From Tranquillimonas alkanivorans (GTDB lineage Bacteria; Pseudomonadota; Alphaproteobacteria; Rhodobacterales; Rhodobacteraceae), in contig NZ_FOXA01000004.1 in NCBI RefSeq assembly GCF_900115595.1, forward strand, positions 62,001-126,000: a stretch of 64,000 nt of DNA, read 5' to 3'. The translations under genes were made by a program, and so were the position numbers. Below the pieces are notes generated by a model. That model worked only from the letters and a program-made list of their open reading frames with translations, was not told the origin of the DNA and searched no databases. Below, piece by piece: positions 1 through 8,468 of the stretch (the stretch's first letter is position 1; each line of letters starts with the position of its first letter).

Positions 1-32
1 TTTTGAACCGGTAATCGGACGGGCCGGGCGCA

Positions 33-57
33 GGAACCCTGTCGCGCAGCGCCAGTT
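33..57 (+). promoter_or_regulatory. weak EcfG-like promoter candidate
   Basis: GGAAC at 33-37 is followed after 16 bases by AGTT at 54-57. This resembles the GGAAC-N16/17-CGTT consensus of EcfG-type sigma factors with one mismatch in the -10 element. It lies about 90 bases before the EF-hand gene. Listed mainly because better matches occur elsewhere in the window; alone it could be chance. Nothing else is recognised in bases 1-130. Confidence 0.2.
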
Positions 58-143
58 GACTCCGGGACTGGCCGAACGGGCGGCGACCTGCCGCGGCCGG
101 GTCCGGCACAGGCCGGGCGTAAGAACGAAGAGTGGAGGACGAG

Positions 144-1367
144 ATGAACCGATACAGCACCACCGCAATGGCGATGGTCCTGGCCGTGGTCGCCGGACCG
201 CTGGCTGCGCAGACCACCACCTGGAACTACGCGGAACTGGACCAGGACGGCAACCTGGAGCTCGACCAGGTCGAGTTCGAGCCGGCCGCCGAGGCCCAGT
301 TCCGGGAGTGGGACCTGAACGCCGACGAGGTCGTGGGCGAGGACGAGTTCTATGAAGGGCTCTATGGCCTGTGGGACGTGGACGGCGACGCCCTGCTGAG
401 CGAGGACGAGTACGCCGACGGCTGGGCGATGTGGTTCGGCGAGGACATGGAATTCGTCGACTACGAGGTGGTCGACGTGAACGCCGATGCCGGGCTGACC
501 ACGGACGAGTTCGCCACCGGGCTCGGCGAGGCCGATGCCTACGAAGGCTGGACCGGCGACGCAGACCTGGACCAGGAGACGTTCGCCACCGGGCTCTACG
601 AAACCTATGACGTCGACGCCGACGCCGCGCTGACCGAGGACGAGTTCGCGGCCATGGGTGCCATGCCCATGACGGGCGGTGGCGCCGAGATCGACGTGGA
701 GGAGGTCATCTCGCTGTCCGAGTGGAGCTATGACGACCTTTATGCCGGCGGCGCCAGCGCCGAGGAGTTCATCGACGAGATGGAAGTCTATGGCGTGAAC
801 GGCGAAGAGATCGGCGACGTCGAGGACGTGATCATCGGCGCGAACGGTCAGATCCTGGCCGTCATCGCCGAGGTCGGCGGCTTCTGGGACATCGGCGATA
901 CCCATGTCAGCATCCCGTGGTCCGACGTCGAGATGGGGCCGGCGGAAGACGGCATCGTCGTGCCGCTCACCGAGGAGAACGTCGATGAATACGGCCTGTT
1001 CGAGGACAGCTGGGCCACGGCGGGCCGCCTGACGGACGAGCCGGTGTCCGACCTGGACGATGACCCGCTGGGGCCGCGTGCCTGGCGCGCCTCGGAGCTG
1101 ATCGGGGACTACGCCCGCCTTCGCGACGGCGACGCGTTCACCGATTACGGCTACGTCAACGATCTGATCCTGTCGTCGGGCGAGGTGTCGGCCGTGGTCG
1201 TGTCGCCGGACGTGGGCGGCTACGGCGCCGGTTACAGGGCGTATCCGTTTTACGGCTACGGCGCCGGATGGGGCTGGACCCCGGGCGCGCAGTACTACGA
1301 CATGCCGTACGGCGCGAACGAGGTCGGTGATGTCGACGTGTTCGATTACGAGCGCATGGGCGGGTGA
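144..1367 (+). CDS. secreted EF-hand and PRC-barrel domain protein
   Basis: A 407-residue acidic exported protein, probably calcium-binding and periplasmic. Residues 1-23 form a signal peptide ending LAAQ. Six EF-hand-like loops follow: canonical D-x-D/N-x-D/N-x spacing with a terminal Glu at residues 33-44, 57-68, 78-89, 111-122 and 156-167, plus a degenerate one near 139-146. A PRC-barrel-like segment (about 185-290) and a second one ending in a Tyr/Gly-rich tail come next. The ATG at 144 has GGAGG five bases upstream; an in-frame GTG at 132 lacks this. It converges on the sugar ABC operon across a strong terminator. Calcium binding is inferred from the loops; the physiological role is unknown. 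Confidence 0.85.
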   Translation: MNRYSTTAMAMVLAVVAGPLAAQTTTWNYAELDQDGNLELDQVEFEPAAEAQFREWDLNADEVVGEDEFYEGLYGLWDVDGDALLSEDEYADGWAMWFGEDMEFVDYEVVDVNADAGLTTDEFATGLGEADAYEGWTGDADLDQETFATGLYETYDVDADAALTEDEFAAMGAMPMTGGGAEIDVEEVISLSEWSYDDLYAGGASAEEFIDEMEVYGVNGEEIGDVEDVIIGANGQILAVIAEVGGFWDIGDTHVSIPWSDVEMGPAEDGIVVPLTEENVDEYGLFEDSWATAGRLTDEPVSDLDDDPLGPRAWRASELIGDYARLRDGDAFTDYGYVNDLILSSGEVSAVVVSPDVGGYGAGYRAYPFYGYGAGWGWTPGAQYYDMPYGANEVGDVDVFDYERMGG

Positions 1368-1431
1368 CCCCGCGCGGCCCGCGGTGGCCAAGCTCCGCCG
1401 CGGGAGCCGCTCCAGGTGTTTTCAGCGCACG

Positions 1432-1467
1432 AAAAAGGCCCCGGCGATGTCGCCGGGGCCTTTCTTT
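1432..1467. terminator. bidirectional intrinsic terminator
   Basis: A GC-rich stem (GGCCCCGGC at 1437-1445 with its complement at 1452-1460) is flanked by A-rich sequence on the left and a T-rich run on the right. It can therefore stop transcription from both the EF-hand gene and the converging ABC operon. Confidence 0.85.
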
Positions 1468-1485
1468 CGCACCTGCGACACCCGA

Positions 1486-2430
1486 TCAGAACGGGCTGTC
1501 GGGATAATAGAAGTCTTCGGCATTCTCGGGGGTGATCAGCACCGAGCCGATGATGAAGTCGCCCGAGACCGGCGCGTTCGACACGAAGTTCAGCGCCGTC
1601 AGCTCGATGGCCGTGGCGATCATCGCCGGCGGGTAAGTCACGTCGGCAGGGATCATTTCGTCCTCCTCCATGACGCGCTGCACCATCTCCTTCATGCCGG
1701 CGCCGCCCAGCACCCACATCTCGTCCGAACGCCCGGCCTGTTCGATGGCCGCGAGCGCGCCCACGGCCATATCGTCATCCGAGGCCCAGACGGCGTCGAT
1801 ATCAGGATACTTCGACAGGAAGTCCTGCATCACCGTGAAGGCATCGTCGCGATTCCAGTTGCCGTGCTCCATCGCCAGGATCTCGATGCCCGCGCCCTCG
1901 ATCGCCTGCTGGAAGCCTTCCACGCGCTCATTGTCGATCGTGGTGGGGATGCCGCGCAGCACGACGATGTTGCCGCCCTCGGGCATGTTCTCGACGAAGT
2001 ATTCGCCCGAGACGCGGCCGAAGCCGGGGTTGTCGCCGGCGACGTAGAGATCCTCGATCCCGTCCTGGGCCAGGCCGCGGTCCACGACCGTGACCCAGGT
2101 GCCGTTCTCGGCCACGCGGGCGACGGGGCCGGTCAGCGGCTCGGACTCGAAGGGCAGGACGACCAGCGCGTCGATGTTGCGCGTGGCGACCATGTCCTCG
2201 ATGTCACTGACCTGCTTCGACGGATCGGAGGCGGTGGTCAGCACGAAGTCGAGGTTCTCGTACGTCTCTTCGAGCCGGTCCACGGCCTCTTGCGCATGGA
2301 AGTTCATGCCGCCGGCCCAGCCATGGGTCGCGGCGGGGATCGAGACGCCGATGGTCGCCGTCTCCTGCGCCATGGCGGGCGCGGCGGCAAGCGCCAGGCC
2401 GGCCGCGGCGAACGCGTATTTCATCTTCAT
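1486..2430 (-). CDS. sugar ABC transporter periplasmic binding protein
   Basis: A 314-residue solute-binding protein of the ribose/xylose type (Peripla_BP_4), which captures a sugar in the periplasm and delivers it to the permease encoded upstream. The signal peptide covers residues 1-22 (ending AMAQ). The mature protein has the two-lobed type I fold, with VDRGL and the DDDMA segment typical of the sugar-binding cleft. It is the last gene of the minus-strand operon isomerase-dehydrogenase-ATPase-permease-SBP. A good ribosome-binding site (GGGAGGAC) precedes the ATG. The ligand cannot be read from the sequence; the enzymes suggest a sugar or glycoside to be oxidised after uptake. Confidence 0.92.
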   Translation of the reverse strand: MKMKYAFAAAGLALAAAPAMAQETATIGVSIPAATHGWAGGMNFHAQEAVDRLEETYENLDFVLTTASDPSKQVSDIEDMVATRNIDALVVLPFESEPLTGPVARVAENGTWVTVVDRGLAQDGIEDLYVAGDNPGFGRVSGEYFVENMPEGGNIVVLRGIPTTIDNERVEGFQQAIEGAGIEILAMEHGNWNRDDAFTVMQDFLSKYPDIDAVWASDDDMAVGALAAIEQAGRSDEMWVLGGAGMKEMVQRVMEEDEMIPADVTYPPAMIATAIELTALNFVSNAPVSGDFIIGSVLITPENAEDFYYPDSPF

Positions 2431-2464
2431 GTCAGTCCTCCCTTGGTTTGCACTCGATACCTCC

Positions 2465-3475
2465 TCACCGCGCGGCGCGCTTCGTGCGCTGGAGCACGAC
2501 GGCGAGGATGATGATGACGCCCTGGATCGCGCCGTTCAGGTACGGGCTCACCAAATCCGTCAGATTTAGGATGTTCCCGATCAGGCTCAGGATCAGTACG
2601 CCGACTACGGTGCCCCAGACGCGCCCGAAGCCGCCCTTGAGCATGGTGCCACCGATGATCACCGCCGCGATGGCCTCGAGCTCCCACAGAACGCCGGTGG
2701 AGGACGAGGCCGAGCCGAGGCGCGGCACGTACATGATCGTCGCCACGCCCACCAGGAGGCCCAGCAGCACGTAAGTGGCCGTGCGCGCCCGGTCCACGTG
2801 GACGGCCGAATAGCGCGCGACCTGCTCGTTGGAGCCAATGGCGGCGCAATGGCGGCCGAAGGCGGTGTGGCGCATGGCGATCTCGGCGAGGAGCGCGACC
2901 ACCGCGAAGACGATGATCGGCCAGGCCACGCCGAGGATGCCGTCGTAATAGACCGGGCGGTAGAGGCCGCGCAGATCGAAGTCGAGCGACAGGGTGCCGC
3001 CGTCGGCCAGCCAGGTCACGAGGCTGCGGTAGATGCCCATCGTGCCGAGTGTCACGATGAAGGCCTCGATCCCCGCCTTCGTCACCAGAAGCCCGTTGAT
3101 CGCCCCGGCGACAAGGCCCGCCACCAGGGCCGTCGCCACTCCGATCAGGATGGTGAGCACGCTGACGCCGGTAAAGGGCAGGGCGGCGTTCATCACCAGG
3201 ATCATCAGCCCCGCGATGAAGGCGGCCATCGAGCCCACCGAAAGGTCGAGGCCACCTGCGGTGATCACGAAGGTCATGCCGACCGCGATGATGCCGATGA
3301 AGGCCGAGCGCGCGAGCACGTTGGTGATGTTGGCGTAGCTCAGGAAGTTGGGGTTCAGCAGGATGCCGATCACCACCAGCACCGCCAGCGCCACGAGCGG
3401 GCCCAGCACGTGCAGGTCGATCCCCCTGCGCGGGGCCGCGCCCGCCGGTTTGCCAGTCGTTTCCGCCACGCTCAT
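2465..3475 (-). CDS. sugar ABC transporter permease (BPD_transp_2 family)
   Basis: A 336-residue inner-membrane permease of the RbsC/XylH type. After a short cytoplasmic N-terminus it carries about eight to ten hydrophobic helices, with GITFVITAGGLDLSVG-like family residues near position 75. The start at 3475 is fixed by a four-base ATGA overlap with the stop of the ATPase gene, which indicates translational coupling. It should form a homodimeric channel served by the tandem ATPase and the binding protein on either side of it. Confidence 0.93.
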   Translation of the reverse strand: MSVAETTGKPAGAAPRRGIDLHVLGPLVALAVLVVIGILLNPNFLSYANITNVLARSAFIGIIAVGMTFVITAGGLDLSVGSMAAFIAGLMILVMNAALPFTGVSVLTILIGVATALVAGLVAGAINGLLVTKAGIEAFIVTLGTMGIYRSLVTWLADGGTLSLDFDLRGLYRPVYYDGILGVAWPIIVFAVVALLAEIAMRHTAFGRHCAAIGSNEQVARYSAVHVDRARTATYVLLGLLVGVATIMYVPRLGSASSSTGVLWELEAIAAVIIGGTMLKGGFGRVWGTVVGVLILSLIGNILNLTDLVSPYLNGAIQGVIIILAVVLQRTKRAAR

Positions 3476-4989
3476 GCCTCTGCCATCTCCGTCGGTGTGT
3501 CCTTCAGGCCCATCGCCAGACGGACGATGGCCTGTTCGTTGATGTCGCTGCCGGTCAGCTCGCCTGCGATCCGGCCCGAGCGCATGACCACGACCCGCTC
3601 GGCCAGCCCGATCACCTCGGGCATCTCGGACGAGATGAAGATCACGCTGTGCCCCTTCTCGGCGAGGTGATGGATGAAGTCGTAGATCTGCTGCTTGGTG
3701 CCGATGTCGATGCCGCGCGTCGGCTCGTCGATGATGACGATGTCGGGGTCGGCGAGCATGGTCTTGGCGATCAGCAATTTCTGCTGGTTGCCGCCGGAAA
3801 GGTTCCCGGCGGCGATGTCGCGCGACGGGGTGCGGATGTCGAACTCCTTGATCGCGTTGTCCAGCGCCGCTTCCTCGCCCTTGCGGTCGATCAGGCCATG
3901 CGTGAACTTGTCGAGCGCCAGGAGCGTCAGGTTGTCCTTGAGCGACTTGTTCAGCAGAAGCCCGCGTTCCTTGCGGTCTTCGGTCAGATAGACCAGCCCC
4001 GCTCTCTTCGCCGCGTCCACCGAGCCGGGCCTGAGCGGCTGGCCGTTGACGCGCACGCTGCCGTGCGTCTGGCGCAGGCCGACGATGCCTTCCATCAGTT
4101 CGGTGCGCCCCGCGCCGACGAGGCCCGCGAAGCCCAGGATCTCGCCCTTGGCCAGCGTGAACGAGGCCTCCTGCACCACGCCCGGCACGGTCAAGTTCTC
4201 GACCTCGAGCACCGGTGTGCCGGGCACACGCTGCCGCTTGGCCGGATACAGGTCCTCCATTTCGCGCCCGACCATGGCGGCTGCCATCGCGTCCTCGCTC
4301 AGCCCATCGGCCGGCTGCGACAGCACCACGTGGCCATCGCGCAGGACGGTGATGCGGTCGGCGATGCGCGCGACCTCGTCGAGCTTGTGCGAGGTGTAGA
4401 GGATCGCGACGCCGGCCGCGCGCAGCCGCTCGATCTGGGCGAACAGCACCTCGGCCTCGCGGTTGGTCAGCACCGCCGTCGGCTCGTCCATGATCAGCAC
4501 CCGCGCGTCGCGGGACAGCGCCTTGGCGATCTCGACCATCTGCTTGTCGGGGACCGAGATGTCGGAGACCCGCGCCTTCGGGGCGACCTTGCATTGCAGC
4601 CGGTCGAGCAGGACGCGCGTCTCGGCCTGCATGGCGCGGTGGTCGAGGAACAGGCCCTTCCGCTTCTCGCGGCCCAGGAACACGTTCTGCTCGACGGTGA
4701 GTTGCTCGGCCAGGTTGAACTCCTGGTGGATCATCACGATCCCGGCGTCCTCGGCCCCTTCCGACGAGGCGAACCGGATCGGCTGCCCGTCGAGCAGGAT
4801 GCGCCCCTCGCTGGCCTCGAGGTAGCCGGCGAGGATCTTCATCGTCGTGGACTTGCCCGCCCCGTTTTCGCCGATCAGCGCGTGGACCTCGCCCGCGCGG
4901 AGAGAGAAATCCACGTCGAACAACACCTGAACCGGGCCGAACCGGCGCGAGACGGCGTCGAGCGCAAGGATCGGGGGCGCATCGGTCAC
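3472..4989 (-). CDS. sugar ABC transporter tandem ATP-binding protein
   Basis: A 505-residue ATPase of the RbsA/XylG/MglA type with two fused nucleotide-binding domains. Domain 1 has Walker A GENGAGKST near residue 40 and Walker B LIMDEPTAVLT. Domain 2 has the signature LSGGNQQK and Walker B VIIDEPTRGID, but a degenerate Walker A (GLVGAGRTE), as is normal for the family. It overlaps the dehydrogenase gene upstream and the permease gene downstream by four bases each, so the operon is tightly coupled. Confidence 0.95.
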   Translation of the reverse strand: MTDAPPILALDAVSRRFGPVQVLFDVDFSLRAGEVHALIGENGAGKSTTMKILAGYLEASEGRILLDGQPIRFASSEGAEDAGIVMIHQEFNLAEQLTVEQNVFLGREKRKGLFLDHRAMQAETRVLLDRLQCKVAPKARVSDISVPDKQMVEIAKALSRDARVLIMDEPTAVLTNREAEVLFAQIERLRAAGVAILYTSHKLDEVARIADRITVLRDGHVVLSQPADGLSEDAMAAAMVGREMEDLYPAKRQRVPGTPVLEVENLTVPGVVQEASFTLAKGEILGFAGLVGAGRTELMEGIVGLRQTHGSVRVNGQPLRPGSVDAAKRAGLVYLTEDRKERGLLLNKSLKDNLTLLALDKFTHGLIDRKGEEAALDNAIKEFDIRTPSRDIAAGNLSGGNQQKLLIAKTMLADPDIVIIDEPTRGIDIGTKQQIYDFIHHLAEKGHSVIFISSEMPEVIGLAERVVVMRSGRIAGELTGSDINEQAIVRLAMGLKDTPTEMAEA

Positions 4990-6131
4990 GACAGTTTCAC
5001 CCAGGCGCCATCCCGCTTCGACGAGCGCACGCAGGCATCCACGAAGGCGACGCCGGTCAGGCCGTCATGGACGGTGGGGAAGTGCACCTCGGATGGCAGG
5101 TCGGTGCCGTCGGTCTTCGCGCGGATGGCGGTGGCGGCTTCGGAATAGATGTTGGCGAAGCCTTCCAGGTAGCCCTCGGGATGGCCCGGCGGGATGCGGC
5201 TGACGCGGTTGGCGGCGTCGCCCGCGCCCGCGCCGTTGCGGGTGATGAGGCGCTTGGGCTCTCCGAACGGCGTGAACCACAGGTGGTTGGGATGCTCCTG
5301 CTCCCACTCCAGCCCGCCTTTCTCGCCATAGACCCGCAGCTTCAGGGCGTTCTCGTTACCGACAGCGACCTGGCTGCACCAGAGCATCCCCTTGGCGCCG
5401 CCCTCGTAGCGCAGCATCACGTGGCCGTTGTCGTCCAGCCTGCGCCCCTCGACGAAGCTCGTGAGGTCGGCGGCGAGCGAGTCGAGCGTCAGGCCGGTGA
5501 CGTAGTCGGCCAGGTGGAAGGCATGCGTGCCGATGTCGCCGATGGCACCGCCGAGGCCCGAGCGCTCGGGGTCCGTGCGCCAGCCGGCCTGCTTGACGCC
5601 TTTGGTCTCGGCGGCGTCGGCCAGCCAGTCCTGCGGGTACTCGACCTGCACCACGCGCAGCCGCCCCAGATCCCCATTCGCCACCATCTCGCGCGCCTGG
5701 CGTACCATCGGATAACCGGTGTAGTTGTGGGTCAGCACGAACAGCGCGTCCGACTTCTCCGCCGCCTTCACCAGCTTCTTGGCGTCGGCCAGCGTCGAGG
5801 TCAGAGGCTTGTCGCAGATCACGTGGATGCCGCGCTTCAGGAATTCCTTCGCGGCCGGGTAGTGCACGTGGTTCGGGGTGACGATCGCCACCGCCTCGAT
5901 CCCGTTCTTCAGCCGCGCCTCGCGCTTGGCCATCTCGGTGAAGTCGTCGTAGATGCGGTCTTCGTCCAGCCCCAGCGCCCGGCCCGACGCCTGTGCCTTC
6001 TCGGGAGTCGAGGACAGCGCCCCGGCCACAAGGTCGAAGTGCCCGTCGATGCGCGAGGCGATGCGGTGCACCCCGCCGATGAACGCGTCGGCGCCGCCGC
6101 CGACCATGCCCAGTCTGATCTTGCGCGTCAT
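4986..6131 (-). CDS. Gfo/Idh/MocA family NAD(P)-dependent sugar dehydrogenase
   Basis: A 381-residue cytoplasmic oxidoreductase. The N-terminal Rossmann fold starts with GMVGGG at residues 8-13, and ICDKPL is the family's lysine-bearing E/D-K-P motif near residue 110. The C-terminal domain carries GDIGTHAFHLADY, supplying the usual Asp and His of the active site. Family members oxidise sugars, inositols or glycosides with NAD(P). Placed in a sugar-import operon directly behind the TIM-barrel protein, it probably oxidises the imported substrate or its keto derivative. The substrate is not determinable; a 3-keto-glycoside route is one inference. Confidence 0.9.
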   Translation of the reverse strand: MTRKIRLGMVGGGADAFIGGVHRIASRIDGHFDLVAGALSSTPEKAQASGRALGLDEDRIYDDFTEMAKREARLKNGIEAVAIVTPNHVHYPAAKEFLKRGIHVICDKPLTSTLADAKKLVKAAEKSDALFVLTHNYTGYPMVRQAREMVANGDLGRLRVVQVEYPQDWLADAAETKGVKQAGWRTDPERSGLGGAIGDIGTHAFHLADYVTGLTLDSLAADLTSFVEGRRLDDNGHVMLRYEGGAKGMLWCSQVAVGNENALKLRVYGEKGGLEWEQEHPNHLWFTPFGEPKRLITRNGAGAGDAANRVSRIPPGHPEGYLEGFANIYSEAATAIRAKTDGTDLPSEVHFPTVHDGLTGVAFVDACVRSSKRDGAWVKLS

Positions 6132-6140
6132 GCTCGTTCC

Positions 6141-7196
6141 TCAGTCCAGCCCCAGCATCCGACGGTTCGCCGCCTCGTCCGTGCCGCCCGACGCGAAATC
6201 GTCGAACGCCTGCTCGGTCACGCGGATGATGTGGTCGCGCACGAACTGCGCCCCCTCGCGTGCGCCGTCCTCGGGGTGCTTGAGGGCGCATTCCCATTCC
6301 ACGACCGCCCAGCCCTCGAAGCCGTGCGTCGTGAGTTCGGAGAAGACGGCGTTGAAATCCACGTGCCCGTCCCCGGGGCTGCGGAAACGGCCGGCGCGGT
6401 TCACCCATGACTGGTAGCCGCCGTAGACACCCTGCCGGCCCGTCGGGTTCAGCTCGGCGTCCTTGACGTGGAACATGCGGATGCGGTCGGCGTAGATGCG
6501 GATGTTGTCGATGTAGTCGAGCGCCTGCAGAACGTAGTGCGACGGGTCGTAGAGCATGTTGCAGCGCGGGTGGTTGTCCACGCGCTCGAGGAACATCTCG
6601 AACGTCACACCGTCGTGCAGGTCCTCGCCCGGATGAATCTCGTAGCAGATGTCGACGCCGCATTCCTCGGCGTGGTCGAGGATCGGCCGCCAGCGCTTGG
6701 CGAGTTCATCGAACGCAGTGTCGATCAGCCCCGGCGCGCGCTGCGGCCAGGGATAGACGTAGGGCCAGGCCAGGGCGCCGGAGAATGCCGCCTGCGCCGT
6801 CAGCCCCATGTTCTTCGAGGCTGTCAGCGCCTTCTTCACCTGGTCCACGGCCCATTCCTGCCGCTTCTTCGGATTGCCCCGCACCTCGGGGGCGGCAAAG
6901 CCCTCGAACGCCTCGTCATAGGCGGGGTGGACGGCGACGAGCTGGCCCTGAAGGTGGGTGGACAGTTCCGTGACCTCGACACCGTTCGCAGCCGCCTTGC
7001 CCTTGAACTCGTCGCAATAATCCTTGGACGATGCCGCCTTATCGAGGTCGATCAGCCGGGCGTCCCAGCTTGGCACCTGCACGCCGGCATAGCCGCAATC
7101 GGCCGCCCACTTGGTTATCGCGTCCCACGAGTTGAACGGCGCCTCGTCGCTCGCGAACTGCGCCAGGAAAAGGGCAGGGCCCTTGATCGTCTTCAT
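6141..7196 (-). CDS. sugar phosphate isomerase/epimerase-like TIM-barrel protein
   Basis: A 351-residue protein of the AP_endonuc_2/xylose-isomerase-like TIM-barrel superfamily. Metal-binding candidates occur in order: CYEIHPGED, DPSHYVLQ, MFHVKDAE and VVEWEC. Family members are metal-dependent isomerases, epimerases or lyases acting on sugars, inosose or 3-keto sugars. The start at 7196 is chosen because AGGGAGGAC lies just upstream; the open frame extends to 7394 but would run through the LacI operator. It is the first gene of the minus-strand operon and pairs with the neighbouring Gfo/Idh/MocA enzyme. Confidence 0.85.
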   Translation of the reverse strand: MKTIKGPALFLAQFASDEAPFNSWDAITKWAADCGYAGVQVPSWDARLIDLDKAASSKDYCDEFKGKAAANGVEVTELSTHLQGQLVAVHPAYDEAFEGFAAPEVRGNPKKRQEWAVDQVKKALTASKNMGLTAQAAFSGALAWPYVYPWPQRAPGLIDTAFDELAKRWRPILDHAEECGVDICYEIHPGEDLHDGVTFEMFLERVDNHPRCNMLYDPSHYVLQALDYIDNIRIYADRIRMFHVKDAELNPTGRQGVYGGYQSWVNRAGRFRSPGDGHVDFNAVFSELTTHGFEGWAVVEWECALKHPEDGAREGAQFVRDHIIRVTEQAFDDFASGGTDEAANRRMLGLD

Positions 7197-7270
7197 CGCT
7201 GTCCTCCCTTCGCCGGTCCCGCCGTTCCTCGGCGGCGGGCCGTCGCTCCTCGCCTCGATGCTAGGCACGG

Positions 7271-7288
7271 CTTGTAATCGTTTACAAG
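7271..7288. promoter_or_regulatory. LacI-family operator
   Basis: A perfect inverted repeat CTTGTAA-N4-TTACAAG containing the TGTAA...TTACA core common in LacI-family operators. It lies 75 bases before the isomerase gene and 70 bases before the divergent lacI-type gene, so one bound repressor could control both directions. Confidence 0.8.
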
Positions 7289-7357
7289 CCCCTAAGATCG
7301 GGGCAGCATGGACGCCCCCGAAAAGCTCGGCTATGCAAGCCGTCTGGCGAGGGCAGG

Positions 7358-8404
7358 ATGAACCGAAGAACCGCGACAATTCAGGATGTTGCACGCGTCG
7401 CGGGCGTTTCCACGGCGACCGTCAGCCGGGCGTTGTCCACCCCCGGCGTGGTGGCCGAGACGACGCGCAAGGCGGTGTTCGCGGCGGTGCGCGAGACCGG
7501 GTACACGGTGAATCAGGCGGCGCGGAACCTGCGCCAGCGCCGGACGGGCAGCGTGGTGGCGCTGGTGCCCAACATCGCCAACCCCTTCTTCTCGCGCATC
7601 CTGTCGGGGGTAGCGGCCACGCTATCGCCGGCGGGCTACAGCCTGCTGATCGCCGACACGCAGTCGGGCCCCGAGGCCGAGGCGCGGCTGATGGGGTACC
7701 TGGACGACCGGCGCGCCGACGGGCTGATCCTGTTCGACGGCAGCGTCCCGCGCGCGCACCTGGCGCGGGGGCTGAGCGCGCGGCCGCTGCCGCCGCTGGT
7801 CTTCGCGTGTGAGTGGATCGGCGGGCTCGACGTGCCGGGCGTTCGTATCGACAACGCCGAGGGCGCGCGGCTGGCGGTGGCGCATCTGGCCGGGCTTGGG
7901 CACACGCGCATCGGCCACCTTGCCGGGCCGCCGGGCAACGTGCTGAGCATTTCGCGGGCTGCGGGGTTTGCCGAGGCGCTGAAGGCGCACGGAATGGAGA
8001 AGCGGGAGGAGTGGACCTTCGACGGCGACTTCACGCTCGACTCAGGGGCCTTCGCCGCGCAGCGCTGGCTGGAGCTGGGTGACAGGCCGACCGCGGTCTT
8101 CTGCGCCAGCGACGAAATGGCCTGCGGTTTCGTCGGCGCGCTGCAGCGCCATGGCGTGCGGGTTCCCGAGGACGTCTCGGTCGTGGGGTTCGACAATATC
8201 GAGATCGCGGGCCACGTCTCGCCCCCGCTGACGACGGTGCGACAGCCGCGCACCGAACTGGGCGAGCGGGCGGCGGCGCAGTTGATGTCGCTGATGGCGG
8301 GCAAGACGCTGGAGGCGCGCGAGGTGGTGCTGCCCGTGGAACTGGTCGAGCGCGAGAGCACCGCGCCGCCGGCCTCTCATGCCGCGGGGGACGCAGCGTC
8401 CTGA
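7358..8404 (+). CDS. LacI-family transcriptional regulator
   Basis: A 348-residue repressor with an N-terminal helix-turn-helix and hinge (TIQDVARVAGVSTATVSRAL, residues 7-26) and a periplasmic-binding-protein-like effector domain (about 62-340). VVGFDNIE near residue 272 is the usual LacI/PurR core motif. It is transcribed divergently from the sugar ABC operon with the inverted-repeat operator between them, so autoregulation and operon repression are likely. GAGGGCAGG serves as ribosome-binding site for the ATG at 7358. Confidence 0.95.
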   Translation: MNRRTATIQDVARVAGVSTATVSRALSTPGVVAETTRKAVFAAVRETGYTVNQAARNLRQRRTGSVVALVPNIANPFFSRILSGVAATLSPAGYSLLIADTQSGPEAEARLMGYLDDRRADGLILFDGSVPRAHLARGLSARPLPPLVFACEWIGGLDVPGVRIDNAEGARLAVAHLAGLGHTRIGHLAGPPGNVLSISRAAGFAEALKAHGMEKREEWTFDGDFTLDSGAFAAQRWLELGDRPTAVFCASDEMACGFVGALQRHGVRVPEDVSVVGFDNIEIAGHVSPPLTTVRQPRTELGERAAAQLMSLMAGKTLEAREVVLPVELVERESTAPPASHAAGDAAS

Positions 8405-8454
8405 ACTTGCGCGCGGGGGCACGCGGGCTGAACTTGCGCGCGGCGACGCGCGGG
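8401..8454 (+). repeat. 27-bp tandem duplication
   Basis: Two adjacent 27-base units, 8401-8427 and 8428-8454, share their first 16 bases exactly (CTGAACTTGCGCGCGG) and differ at three later positions. The first unit overlaps the stop codon of the LacI gene. The unit is a multiple of three and keeps open the frame of the IMPACT-like gene that follows. No known function. Confidence 0.8.
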
Positions 8455-8468
8455 GCTACGCCCGTGAC

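Noticed and set aside
1327-2511. Long plus-strand open frame over the sugar-binding-protein gene
   Set aside because: It is antisense to a clear gene and has no ribosome-binding site or domain; long antisense frames are expected at this GC content. The same applies to many others, for example 13139-15742 minus, 19677-21749 minus and 30034-32370 plus.
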